Source: Wurfbainia villosa
Lineage: Eukaryota; Streptophyta; Magnoliopsida; Zingiberales; Zingiberaceae
Assembly: GCA_025175895.1 (NCBI GenBank)
Contig: JAKLTH010000238.1
Coordinates: forward strand, 2,852,001 to 2,916,000
DNA length: 64,000 nt
Direction of reading: 5' to 3'
The translations under genes and the position numbers were made by a program. Positions 21,170-32,971 of this stretch are shown in pieces. Every line of letters starts with the position of its first letter. Positions within the stretch are counted from its first letter, which is position 1. The notes beneath the pieces were generated by a model that was given only the letters and a program-made list of their open reading frames with translations, had not been told where the DNA came from and made no database searches.

Positions 21170-22959
21170 ATGTTTGACAATACTTTTAAGTTAGACTATC
21201 TCATATGCCCAACTTGACTCTTTTTATGTCAAAGCATAATGAAGAATTACTTAAACCCTTCATTTCTCTCCATTTGGCACACATCAAAAAGCCTACCAAG
21301 GGTTTCCATGTCTCATCTTCCAATGAGATCCTTCATTCTCCCCCTTGGTCTAAAATCATCTCACATGCCTTCATTCTCCTTAGTGATAGACTCTTATCAC
21401 TAAATGAAGGGCAATTCTTCACTCTCTCCTTTTGTCAAAAATTCATCTATCATCCATTGATGGACAAACTCCCCCTAAAGGCTTGCTTCCTCTTAATCAT
21501 TGCATCAACAATGTCCTTGGAGGGTTCCTAAGGCTATAGGAAATCTAAACAATCAAAAATAAGGGTAAAGGTTCAACCTTGAACTTTAACCTCCCTTAAA
21601 ATTATATTTTCACCCTAATTAACTCTCTTATTCAGTTTCACTAAAATTATCACCCTTCTAATGCTTGTCTAAGCATCCCAGAGGGTTAGGAGGGGTTAGG
21701 GTACATAGGGGTTGTTGATAAATGGCTAAACAAATCTTGTTCAGTTGAAATCAAACCCAACAGTCGACTTTGTCTGAGACCAGTCGATTGCAAACTCTAC
21801 TTGTCGACTACTACAAGAGGATGTCAACTGGTTTCTACAATTTGCAAAAATTAGATTTTCAAATATGAATTTTGAAAAATCATAAGTAATTATACGATTT
21901 TTTAAAAATCTTGAAATTTCATAAGTATATTACGTATGTCAAGTACAATGGATGGAAAATAATTTTATATTAAAATATCCATTATTTTCAGATAATTATA
22001 CAAAGTTCAAAACCATTGACTTTGTGCCACTATTATCAATGGTGGTTGTCATCAAAAGATAGACTTTACCAAGATTTTTCAAAATGATTTTAAAGTGATT
22101 TTCAAACCTGATTTTAAATTATGGTCTATGGGCTAGATGTACATGACTTGTACATTAACTTTCCTCATGATTTATCCCTATGATTTAATGAGTTTTAAGT
22201 TCACTTTGATGTACCATTAAAGTATCTTGAACTTAACCCATTTTTCTAACATCTCACATGTATCTAGAGTATATCAATACACACACATGTCATCTTATAG
22301 TCTTTGTGAGATGTGAATTTCAGTTCTTCCCTAAACTAGGGGTTCATGCATTTTTACTTAGGCATATATATTTGATTCCTTTATCTAGGACATCAAATAA
22401 TGTCATTTGTCCTTAAATATAATTTGATTAATCTTAATGCATGAATATGATCATGACATATATGGATTGCATAAATTGAAATATTGCCAATGATACATGA
22501 TGTCATGATATAAAAATAAACCTAAGTATTATCATGATGTAAATTAGTCTAAGTACTATCATGACTTCTTAGATAACCATATGAAATATGATGTCATGAC
22601 ATGGATTATGACAAACAAAGCATGACAAATTTTATAGTATAAAGGTATAAAAATACCTAGGTCTTAAATGTATTTTCCATTTGCTAAAATTATATCCACT
22701 TTGCCATAATGACACCAAAATCCCTCAAGTGAGTCAAACCCCCAAATGACACTTTTGGCTCTAACCTAATTGTGTCAATCATAATCAATTTTTCAACTTT
22801 CATAATTTCTATTGGCACATCCTAAAAATCCTTTAGGATTAAATTCTAATTTCATTCCCAAAGTATTACAATACTTCAAAAATGCTCTAACGTGTCAACC
22901 CCACTATGGTTAAGTTAACTACCTTTCCATTTTGGATCAACACACCCTCTACCCATCTA
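21170..22959 (-). other. Element E non-coding region between gag and PPT
   Basis: About 1.8 kb, AT-rich. I see no gene. Purine tracts on the element strand lie near 21338-21346 and 21469-21476. Decayed palindromes lie near 21761-21825. Confidence 0.6.
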
Positions 22960-24251
22960 TCATGAAGGAATCACATTCCTAGGAACCCAAAACCGATTGG
23001 AGCTCCTTGGGTTTTCAAGGTATTCACTAGGGATGACTTCCTTAGATACCTTCTTAATGACCCTCCTAGGTTTGGAAGCCTTGGTTATTTTGGTCTCCTT
23101 AAGGTTAATCTTAAGGATAAATTCCCTTGTAACCTTGCTAATGACTTTCTTAGGCTTGGAAGTCTTAGTCATTTGAGTCCTATCACGGTCAACTCTAGGG
23201 ATGACCTCCCTTGTGAGCTTGACACTCCTAGTCCTAGAGTTTGTTCTATAGTTAAATTGAATATTGTGGTAGGTTGGCATGACTTCCTTGGGCTTAGGTT
23301 TGTGACCCAAACCTTTCTTGTCCTTATATTGATTTTGCCTACCAAAACCTAGACCTTGTCCACTAAACCCTAGATTTTGCCCACTAGACCCTTTAATCAT
23401 TTTCCATTCTTTGAAGAGTCTTTTATAATTTCTTAAGCTTTGACCTCAAAGATTGATTTTCTACCTCTAGTTTATCCAATTTTGATTTTTCATTAATCTT
23501 TTGGGGATTCCTCTTCCTAGGCATGTGTCTATTCTTCTTAGGATTAATGCCTAGGTTCTTTTCTACCTTTCTATCCTTATGTGGAATTGATCTAACATTG
23601 TCCTTAGGCCTAATTTCATGAGACTTCGCACCTAAGCAAATAAAAGTTATTTCTAGCATACATTTTATGATAAATTGTGAGTGAATTAAATTGTGATACC
23701 TTGGTCTTTGCCGTAGGAGCTCCCTATACATTTGATCTTTTTTCCTTTGTCCTTGGTTGGGTTCCTCTCCCTCGAACATTGGCTTTGGTAGTGACCCTCT
23801 TGGTTGCACTTGAAGCACACTATGTGTTCCTTGCCTTTACAAATTGGGGCTTCAGACTCCTTGGACTTCACCTTGGGTGCCACTCGAACCTTCTTCTTGA
23901 CTCTTTTTGGGCACTTGCTCTTATAGTGCCCTTTTTCACTGCACTCAAAGCAAATTATATGACTCTTATTTTTAATGACTATGCTTGAGTTACCTTCAAT
24001 GGTAGGGGAGACATTTACTTGTTCTTCGACTTTGGATGTAGAGGTCTCCTCTTTCTCTAACTTCAGTGTTGGTTGCCTTTCCTCCCTCTCAATCCTAGAG
24101 GTGGAAGCTTCCATGACTTCTTCCTCGGATGTTGAACACCTTTCAACATCCGAATCTTTATGAGATTGAGAGGATGATCATTCCTCCTTAGACTCCTCCT
24201 CTACTCGTGCCGATGAGAGATTTTTGTGAAGCTTGGAAAGCTTGGTCTATA
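22960..24251 (-). pseudogene. gag: Gag of element E, C-terminal two-thirds, broken
   Basis: Reading minus from 24114, the first piece has two CCHC knuckles (CFECSEKGHYKSKC and CFKCNQEGHYQSQC), unlike the single knuckle of A-D. A shifted frame (23818-23423) follows with a basic, coiled-coil-like segment. The last piece (23400-22960) repeats a Lys/Thr-rich unit (ITKASKPRRVIKKVSKEVIP type) and ends EYLENPRSSNRFWVPRN, matching the C-terminal motif of A's Gag. Frameshifts separate the pieces. The N-terminal part lies at 28859-29174 beyond element H. Nucleic-acid binding is inferred from the knuckles. Confidence 0.78.
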
Positions 24252-26885
24252 TGTGAGATACTGAAATAAAAATAAAAATACCTATTTTTACTTGAGAAAA
24301 TATTTTAGGTAATTTTTAGGAATTTTTCTGGAATTAAACAAGGTTTGTATGGAATATGTAAGGGTATAATAAAATTAATGAGGTGTTAATTAAAATCTAG
24401 GTTTTGATTTATTTATAAAGGGGTAAACCGGTTAAATTTTTGACCCATCCAATTTTTTTCCCCGCTGCGCCGATTTCTTCCTCGCGACCTCCTCTCTGTG
24501 ACTTTTTCCCCCTCGCGACGGTTTCCCTCACGATCCCCTCTCCTCCGTTGATGGTTTCCCTCACAATCCCCTCTCCGTCGACGCCCTCTCCTCGCGTGTT
24601 GCGTCGACGACCAGGCCGCCGCCACGTGCAGCTTCGCCATGGTTGGCCAGCACCAGTCACCGAGAGCGTCGTCACTACCATTTTCCCTTGCCCAATTGTT
24701 CCCTTCTCTGTGGCAAATGAGCCCCTCAACCAGACCCATCGATGTTCCCATGGATGAGTCGATAGGAGTGTGCGTGTTGTCGGGAAATTTCACTAGCGGC
24801 GGCTACTCCTTGTTCTACTCGAGGTCGCAAGTTTCTATCGGGGGTCGCCGGAGCAAGGTAAGAGGCCAACCTCCTCCACCTAGCTGTGGATTTCTCGTTA
24901 TAATTTTGATCCTTTGTGTTTGGGCAGTGATTTAATGCAACTGAGATTTGTCTCCGGTGAACAGAGTTGGAGAATTCTTTTCGGTGGAGTCCTAAGTGTT
25001 GGCAAGTTGATCTAGCTCTCTCTCTTTTAGCTGTGAATGGCTAGATTTTGGGGTTGTACAACTGTGAGTGAGAGGAGAGAACTCGTTTGGGCTACTCCGG
25101 TGAATAGAACAGGTTGTGAGGTTCTATTTGGATTTTGTACACATGATAATAGGGGTTATAAAATTATATTCTAGTAATTGGATGAAATAACAGTTATATT
25201 AGGTGGGATGTGACTAGGATTTTATTAAGCATTTGGGTTAATTGGTTTATGTATGAAATCGGCTTAGGATTCGATTTGATGGTGGATCGTATCATAGTAC
25301 TTAACAATAGTTCTGTTGTATGCAGGATGTGGATATGAGATAGGTCCGCGGGCGTGAAGATTTCATTATTACAAGCATTATAGCAGGCGAGTATCTTTGA
25401 CTTATCTTCTTTTAGATAATGTCATCTTGTTGTGCATTGGTTACTATAGCTAGTAGTAGTTTTTCTACACTTGTTAATTGCCCTGGTACGTCACTACCTA
25501 GTACATGTTGTAGTTTTGTTTTTCATATGCCTGTTATGTTATACTCTATCACTTGATACTTGTCAACTGTTTATTTAGCACCAGAGTAGTGAGATACCTT
25601 ACGTACTGGGCATTGTATGAATAATGAATATAACTTGCATGTGTACATAGACTTATGTACTTAGGTTATTTGATATAGGCTCCTATTGGTACATACCATA
25701 GGTAGCCATGAATTGATAGATGTGTCGTGCATTAGTGACATGCACCATCTTGCATTATTGCATGACTGGCGATCATCAGCTCCTCGGTAGGAGGTGATAC
25801 TACTTGGTAGTTGAGCCCATCGTCAGTCACATTACCTACACACACAATCACTCGTGGGATAGTAGTATTGCAGGTGTGTGTGTAGTTGCTCTGTCAGGGC
25901 TCCACGGTGGTCGCTTAGGTGATTTATTTTGCGACGTGGTAGCAGACAGGGATCCCTCCTTTGTCGTGAGACGAGGAGATGAGACGAGGTGATGTCCCCC
26001 ATATACATACATAGGGTAGGAGGGTGATACTCCGCTAGCATCCTATCCACTCAGTCACATAGGTATAGTGACGGTAGAGTGCACAGTTGTCACAACCCTA
26101 CCCACTCAACCGACATACATGATATGTCGGTGGCTAGACTGGCGTCAAAGGTGACACAGGTGATTGCATCATGGGCATACATTTTTACTATATGCATTGA
26201 TTATTGCACTTTTGGTTGTTGCATATGATTGTCATGCACATATAGGAGGTATTATGTTGTTTGTTTTGGGTGATTCTACATATATCTGTGTGGATGTATT
26301 TTATGAAAGCTTAGGTGATTTTGGTATGTACAGTTTCAGGTATGTATTTATGTTGAGAAACTGTACCAGCTTGATTACTATTGCTACTTATAGTTTACTA
26401 TGCATGACTACTAGATATCCGCTAAGTTTTACTCACTCCGTTGATATTTGTTCATTTCAGGATGAAGCCTTCCGGAGATGCCAATTGCCAGTCCCCTGAT
26501 CTAACAACTCTGCTATCCTCTTTTTAGTTTTTCCGCATTTTGATTTCTAAGACTCTATGTTTCAAACTTGTAAAACTTTAGACTCTTTGTCATTTTGGTG
26601 GTACTAGTTTAAGTCTTTGTGGACTCTTGTTTCGATATGTTTTTGGTTATATGTGTGGTTGCGTATTCCTGCTCAGATGGCAGAAGGGGTAAGTCTAGAC
26701 ATTTTTAGTTACTTTGGATGTTGGCCTAAGGCCCTATATTATCTGCATTGTGTTTTTATATTCTGGCCATGTTGGTCGATGTATAGTGGGCCATGTGGGC
26801 CTTATATACAGGTTTCAATTGTCCGTCGTACAGGGGAGGTGTTGTCCGATTTTCGTCGGACCACTACCCCTCTCGGGGCGTGACA
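24252..26885 (+). repeat. Element H 5' LTR (2634 bp)
   Basis: Its ends resemble those of element G's LTR (TGTAAAATACC...GTGACA), so H is a related chromovirus family. A C/T-rich, GC-richer leader segment lies at about 24460-24900. Small frames inside have no family resemblance. Confidence 0.88.
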
Positions 26886-26892
26886 ATTTATT

Positions 26893-26904
26893 TGGTATCA
26901 GAGC
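26893..26904 (+). other. Element H primer binding site
   Basis: TGGTATCAGAGC, seven bases after the LTR end; tRNA-iMet type. Confidence 0.92.
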
Positions 26905-27211
26905 CTAGGTTTCGAGTTCCTAAGGGTTTTTGGGTTTTCGGAGTTCATCACGTTTGGCAGGTCAATCTGTGCATTTTCGAATTTTTACAGATTTTCGTTG
27001 ATTTGACGTTTTGGATATTTTGGAGTTATATTTCGACAATATCGTTTTGGGGGACTTGGCGGCAATAGGACATCTCCAGATGGATAACAGGTGAAATTTT
27101 GATTTTTGTTTCTATCTGTAGTAATACCTGTGTAATAATATAGCAGATATGAAACAAGGTGGGTGAGGTCTCGAACCGAGACGTGGTGCAGGGCGGCCAC
27201 GCACGAGGACA

Positions 27212-28228
27212 TTGAGAGCTACTCGGATGCCAGAAAGGTCTACGGAGGATAAGCCTGTCGATCAAGGTCAGACTTCACATGGTGCCACGAGTGTAGTGGG
27301 CCCTCTGTCCTCGACAATTCCTCCTCCAGAGATACCCACTTCTGTGGTATTCATGGTGCCACTGGTGGTACCCACACCAACATCTTCCACAATACCCTCG
27401 GTAGCACCTTCTACTGTACTCCCGGAGGTACCACCGGTAGCCCCTGCTGCTACATACTAGGCACCTCCTCCAACAGTGTCTATGGGATATGCGGCACCTC
27501 CGCCAGTGGTGTCGGCTACTGCATGCCCGACAGCCCCACCAGTAGTACTGGTCGCCCCTTTTTTAGTACTAGCCTCTATTTGTGCAACCACACCAACTTC
27601 AGTGGTTTTGCCATCTTATGCGGTGATCCCTACTCATCCTACTAATGTGACTACGGCATGAGCTCGGATCCCAACCTTAGCGGAGTCGATGAAAGGTCGA
27701 TTCACGCTCTTCCGTGGAGAGGCAGATCTGAGGGCGGCATAGTCCTGGATAGAGACTATGGAGCGGACCTTTTCTATATGGCTTACTCCGAGTGGGAGAA
27801 GACAGAGCTAGAAGCCTACGATTTATGGGACGAGGCTGAAACCTGGTGTGACACACAATGCACGATTATAGGCGAGCAACAGATAACATGGGCAAAATTC
27901 AGGGAGGTTTTCGAGAGCCAGTACTTTCCACTGTCTTATCAGATGACGCATCGTCAAGATTTTCAAAACCTTCGACAGAACAATCGCACGGTGATGGAAT
28001 ATAATGTTGAATTCAATCGATTAGCCAAATTCTGTCCGGAGTTAGTTGTTGAGTATCAGTCTCGCATGCTTCAGTTTGTTCAGGGCCTAGACGGACATCT
28101 TCAGGTGAAGCTAGCAGGTTTTGGGAATTCTTCTTACAGAGAGGCATTGGATCGAGCTCTTCTGATTGAGTCGGCTCAGCAGAGAGCAAATGCGGAAAGG
28201 AAAAGGAAACAACTAACTCATAGTCCAG
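27212..28228 (+). pseudogene. gag: Ty3/gypsy Gag of element H, truncated and frameshifted
   Basis: A Pro/Val/Thr-rich N-terminal segment (27212-27657, with stops) is followed by a retrotransposon gag domain. Its start (FTLFRGEADLRAA, then SWIETMERTF) reads in a different frame from its main part (FYMAYSEWEKTELEAYDL, ITWAKFREVFESQYFP, MEYNVEFNRLAKFCPEL), so a stop and a frameshift lie near 27740-27770. This is the capsid domain typical of plant chromoviruses. The frame runs on across the deletion junction at about 28229 into LTR sequence, so the last residues are not Gag. The zinc knuckle and pol are gone. Confidence 0.85.
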
Positions 28229-28853
28229 TTGTTTTGGGTGATTCTACATATATCTATGTGGATGTATTTTATGAAAGCTTAGGTGATTCTGGTATGTACA
28301 GTTTCAGGTATGTATTTCTGTTGAGAAACTATACCAGCTTGATTACTGTTGCTACTTATAGTTTACTATGCATGACTGCTAGATATCCACTGAGTTTTAC
28401 TCACTCCGTTGATATTTGTTCATTTCAGGATGAAGCCTTTCTGAAAGTCCAGTTGCCAGTCCCCTGATCTGACAACTCTGCTATCCTCTTTTTAGTTTTT
28501 CCACATTTTGATTTCTAAGACTCTATGTTTCAAACTTGTAAAACTTTAGACTCTTTGTCGTTTTGGTGGTACTAGTTTAAGTCTTTGTGGACTTTTGTTT
28601 CGATATGTTTTTGGTTATATGTGTGGTTGCGTATTCCTGCTCAGATGGCAGAAGGGGTAAGTCTAGACATTTTTAGTTACTTTGGATGTTGGCCTGAGGC
28701 CCTATATTATCTGCATTGTGTTTTTATATTCCGGCCATGTTGGTCGATGTATAGTGGGTCATGTGGGTCTTGTATACAGGTTTCAATTTTTCGCCGTACA
28801 GGGGAGGTGATGTCCGATTTTCGTCGGATCGATACCCCTCTCGGGGCATGACA
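28229..28853 (+). repeat. Element H 3' LTR remnant
   Basis: Matches 26261-26885 with few differences. The junction falls in TTGTTTTGGG, shared by both sides. Confidence 0.9.
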
Positions 28854-28858
28854 CTATA

Positions 28859-29174
28859 ACTCCTTGGCATCTTCATATTTACCTATCTTACACAATAGGT
28901 CATTAGGAATCAAATTTACCAAGAGTTTTATTACCTTGCCATTAGTCTTGTATTTTTAGACTTGTTCCTCAGTCCACTTCTTTTTCTTGAGAATCCTCCC
29001 TTTCTTGTCCACGGGAGCCTCGAACCCATCAATTAAGATGAACCATTGCTCGATTTCCATTATAAGGAATGTCTCCATCCTTGCCGCCCATAGATCAAAT
29101 CCCCCTAGTCCGTAGAATCCATAAGGCGGAGGAGTGTTGATGTCATATCCTAGTCCATCATTGGGTAGCTCCAT
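28859..29174 (-). pseudogene. gag: Gag of element E, N-terminal part
   Basis: Starts MELPNDGLGYD at 29174 and shows FDLWAARMETFL and WTEEQV, the counterpart of the WWKK...WTKRQ region in A. A stop follows at about 28956; homologous coding seems to run on to the H insertion at 28858. It joins the part at 22960-24251 once H is removed. Confidence 0.72.
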
Positions 29175-29224
29175 TATCCTTTAGCTATTACTCCCTTAGC
29201 GGTTAGTTCGTAGAAGAGCAACCT

Positions 29225-29236
29225 TCTCTAATACCA
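29225..29236 (-). other. Element E primer binding site, mutated
   Basis: The minus strand reads TGGTATTAGAGA, two changes from the iMet-type TGGTATCAGAGC. Confidence 0.8.
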
Positions 29237-29238
29237 CT

Positions 29239-31266
29239 TGTTGGAGATTGTTTAGTGTGCTTGAGGGTGGGGGGGGGGGGGGGGGGTGAATAACGTTCGT
29301 CGATTCATTTCGATTGTGTGTTTGTCTCTACAAAAATGTTAGCAACGGAATATAAAATACACAAGACAAAAACACACATAATCACAATGCCAAATTTTAA
29401 TGTGGTTTGGAACCTTCGATTCCTACTCTACGGTCGAGCTTAGTGATCTATCCTCACTAAAACCTCTCCTTCTTGGTATGACACCGAAGGTGGAGAAACC
29501 CCTTACAAGAGCTTACAACAATAAATAATCAAATACAATGAGCAAATGAAAAGAAGAAGTGAAAACACTTTGTAAAAAATTGCTTTGATCACTTGTTGAT
29601 TTAGTTACGTTGGAGAGCTTTTGAAGACCTAGAATGCAGCAACCCTTCCCCTCAAAATCTCCCAAGAATTGACTGCGAAATCCTTCACAAGCTCCTCCTT
29701 TTATAGGCTTCTTTCAGGCTGGATTTCTACCTCCCAGATGATTGGCCTTAACCCCAGTCGACTGGGCATTTGACCATTATCTCACAATGGACTAATCCAT
29801 GTAGGATTCTACTCCAGTAGTCGACTTCCATTATCTATCAATCAGCTGCCAAGACATCAGTCAAAGTGCTGGTCGAGTGTGTCTTGCTTCTGATCACCTA
29901 CTCCTCACAGATAGTCGATTGCTTCACCATAGCAGTCGACTACTCCATTGAAGCTACTATTTCTCAAATCGCTTGAGCACCATCAATCGAGGTGCTACCT
30001 CGATTAGGAAACTTATGCTTCCTGAGCACTGTGCACCCGAGCTCTGCTCATTCGCGCACTTCTAGTCAAGGTGTCGCCTCAACTGGGTTTGCTCCCCGAG
30101 CACCAACTCACTTTCCCGAGTCGCTAAGTGCCGAACACCTACTCTATTTCCCGATCACCACTTTCTCACTCAGCTATCACCTGAGCACCACTCGTGTGCC
30201 CAAGCACCAGCAATGCCCGAGCGTCGAGTACCAGGCGGAACAGTGTTGAGCAACTCAACTAATCACCGAGTTGCATAGTGGGAGTCGGCTGACTACTATA
30301 TCAGTCGACTAGGTCCCCAGTTGACTGCTCGAGTTTGTTGAGCCCCCAAGTGCTGAGCATTTGATCTGAATGTCGATCCGCATAGTGCTAAGTCACACAA
30401 CTCAAGTCGAGCTTCCCATCACTTGACCACTTGACCAGTCGAGGTGCCACCTCGACTATTATCCCAGTCGAGGCACTGGTCGAGGTCACCTTGCTTATGT
30501 TTGCCTGTAAAAGAAGCCCAGTCAACTAGAACGAACCTCCAGTCGTCTGTTGCACCTCAAAACTAAGGTTTACCCCAAGTATGATCTTCTCATACTTAAT
30601 TCTCACCCTTAGCCTAGACCTAAGCCTTTAAGTCACTTCCATCAACCTCACGCCCTTAGGGTCCATCTGAGTCATCCACAACTCCTTCACCCTTCGTGTT
30701 AGCTTTCAAGTGCTTCCATCGACTATGTCATGCCATCAGATAGCCACTTCCATCAGCCTTACACCCCCAGGTTCTAGTCCACGACTCCTCACCCTTTGTG
30801 CTAGCCTTCAAGTGCTTCCATCGGCTATGTTATACTAATAGGTCTACCTTTGCCAAGAGGCCGCACCTCCGAGACTTCTCCATTGCCGAGCCTCAATGCT
30901 TGGACTTTCCCTTTGTCAAGTATCTATAGTTAGAATTTCACTGTCAAGACTATACACTTGGACTTACATGACTAAGATTACACCCCCCCCTTGGACTTTT
31001 CCTTTGCCAAATATTCATATTTAGACTTTTCATTACCAAGTCTTCACTCTTAGACTTTACCTTGCAAAGTATCCATACTTGGACTTTCCGTTGAGATTGA
31101 TTGCTCCAACAATCTCCTCCTCACAATTTCTCTAATATGACCTTGTATATTATAATCATCCACTAGTCATATGATCAATATATAGTCAACCCATATTGTC
31201 AAACACATTATCAAACATCAAAACTTTTCTGGAGTCCCACTCGTGACCTGGGTTGATTGCACCAAC
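29239..31266 (-). repeat. Element E 5' LTR (about 2.03 kb)
   Basis: Begins TGTTGGAG beside the PBS and ends near GATTGCACCAAC. The TATA box (minus) is at about 29698-29705. It holds a run of 18 G at 29269-29286. A repeat-rich block at about 29960-30480, with CGAGCACC-type units and AGTCGACT variants, is much shorter in the partner LTR. The CTTGGACTT minisatellite lies at about 30840-31095. The right border is less certain than the left. Confidence 0.75.
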
Positions 31267-31730
31267 CGAAGTTGTGGATATTTGAAGAAGACGATTCTTA
31301 GAGATTTGGAAGGAAAATTTCTGCTGTGTTCTAGACTTTCGATGGCATCTCAAAGAAACCAAAATCAAAGCAATCAAAAGCTCTTCACTTGTAAAGTGTC
31401 GTTGTTCCTTCATTTCATTCATTTATTGCATTTGCTTGTTTGTTGCTCTTTCTTGTAAATCTCTTGTTGTATCAGGTTTCTCCACCTCTGGTGTTCTTCT
31501 GAGAAGGAGAGAGTCTTAGTGAGTGTGGATCACTAGAGCTTAGCTATGGAGTAGAAACCGTAGGTTCTGAACCATGTAAAATCGTTGTCTTGTGTGTGTG
31601 TACTTGTGTTGTATTTAGTTTACGCTTTTTTTTTTATGTCCGCTACGCACTAACAAATTGTAAACAAGCACAATGACGAAATCGAATGAATACTACTCAC
31701 CCCCTCTAGTGTCGTCAAGAGGTCCTAACA
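31267..31730 (+). repeat. LTR 3'-end fragment of an E-related family, opposite orientation
   Basis: Its right half resembles the reverse complement of about 29239-29500 (TTCTCCACCT...AACCATGTAAAAT...CACCCCCTCTAG) and ends GTCCTAACA. No PBS follows; copia pol sequence does. It is therefore an inserted LTR end rather than the 5' LTR of that pol. Confidence 0.65.
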
Positions 31731-31745
31731 ATTATGACTTAGAGT
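31731..31745 (+). pseudogene. Sliver of copia reverse transcriptase left of element B
   Basis: Encodes YDLEL, the residues just before HQMDVK of the RT at 37179. It continues in frame once element B and one TSD copy are removed. Confidence 0.75.
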
Positions 31746-32957
31746 TGTTGGGGATCGATTGGCCGGCTAGAGGGGGTGAATAGCCCTCGTTCGTTGGTTG
31801 ATGGATTTTGCTCGTCTACAAACAAGATTAGCACAAGCGGAATACTAATAAACAAGCAAACAAAATAAACACAAGCAAAGGAAACAAAGCTAACACAATA
31901 TGTAACGTGGTTCACGGCTACGCCGCTAATCCATGATCCGATTCGTCCTCAGTGAATCACTCCGTCAAAACCAATCCACTATTGGTCTCTCTTTTGCACC
32001 AAGCTAGGTGGAGGTAACCTTTACAACCAAGATCACTCTTCTTACAATAAGAATGAAGTAAAAAACAAGTAAGAAGAGTGGGAAGACATTTATGGCACTT
32101 TGGGAGAAGATTAGAGTTCAAGCATTAGCCTCCCAAAGCCCCATCCCCTTCCTTTTAATAAAGGAAGAGGGTTTTTTCCCGTTGACACAAGAGCAGTCGA
32201 CTGATGTCCCAATCAGTCGACTGGTCCTGTAGTCATTGCCCAATAATGGCCGCTTTTCACATTGGACTTCATCCAACGGTACTGGCATCAGTCGACTGAT
32301 ATTACCATCAGTCGACTGATGCTCGATCAGTTGAGTGATCCATGAAGTCGACTCCATTTTGTGCGTGCGGTGGCATCGATCGGCCGTCCTTTGGCGATCG
32401 ATCGATGTCGGCGATCGCCCATGGCGGTCTGCTGCCAATGCCCATGAGTCGGACACTAGTCGAACCCATTTGACTCAGAGCAGTCGACTGCTTTCATGGC
32501 AACCGACTGATGTCGGTAAAACTCATCTGACACTTAGCCAAATGGCCAATTTCACCTAAGAGCTACTACCCCTTCCCGGGTTACATTCGCTCACTCTCAT
32601 CCCTCGAAGTCCCTCGCCTTCGAAGTTGTCTTCGTCCAGCCATGTCCCTTGGATGCGCCAAGCGCATGGCTCTGCAGCGCCATCCTTCGCGTCTCGCCCT
32701 GAAGTCTACTTCCTCCGGCTTAACTCCAAGCTCCTCGTCCGGTGGTCCCTCGGATGCTCCAAGCGCATGACTTCCGCAAAGCTATCCTTCACCGACTCAA
32801 GGACCGAGTCATGAGAGGTGAAACTCGCCAAGGCTCCATGTGCGAATTACTAAGCCCTGTAAGACTCCAACGCACATATCAAATCATAATCACAACCTAA
32901 CTTAAACCCTTTACCACACACATCAAAACCTTATCATGGCAAGAGATTGCCCTAACA
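31746..32957 (-). repeat. Element B 3' LTR (1212 bp)
   Basis: Partner of 35979-37173. The TATA box is altered to TATTAAAAGG on the minus strand near 32153-32162. Five exact palindromes lie between 32191 and 32490. The block at about 32360-32450 has GATCGATCG-type sequence where the 5' LTR keeps a palindrome. Confidence 0.93.
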
Positions 32958-32971
32958 ATCTCCCCCTTTTT
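32958..32971 (-). other. Element B polypurine tract
   Basis: The minus strand reads AAAAAGGGGGAGAT directly before TGTTAGGG. Confidence 0.9.

Larger units (their letters stand above)
24252..28853 (+). mobile_element. Element H: Ty3/gypsy chromovirus-like retrotransposon with large internal deletion
   Basis: The 5' LTR (24252-26885) begins TGTGAGATAC and ends CTCTCGGGGCGTGACA. PBS and part of gag follow, then the sequence jumps to the last 625 bases of the 3' LTR. The TSD CTATA lies at 24247-24251 and 28854-28858. Pol, PPT and about two-thirds of the 3' LTR are missing. The insertion splits E's gag. Confidence 0.92.
6279..31266 (-). mobile_element. Element E: gag-only copia-like retrotransposon split by nested insertions
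   Basis: Inferred by removing the inserts. The 3' LTR is 6279-6508 plus 20081-21155, with its first roughly 250 bases lost or left of the chromovirus LTR. The internal region is 21156-24251 plus 28859-29238, and the 5' LTR is 29239-31266. The PBS lies at 29225-29236 and the PPT at 21156-21169. Gag coding is split by element H. About 3.5 kb of internal sequence remains, with no pol, so E is a third gag-only family. Confidence 0.8.

Noticed and set aside
26617..26883. Hydrophobic 88-codon frame in the H LTR, repeated at 28585-28851
   Set aside because: It is kept only because the LTR is duplicated; it has no start context or family signal and lies at the LTR end.
31094..31111. CCAACAATCTCC inside the E 5' LTR as the LTR end
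   Set aside because: Sequence homologous to the E 3' LTR tail continues to about 31266, so this is an internal look-alike.
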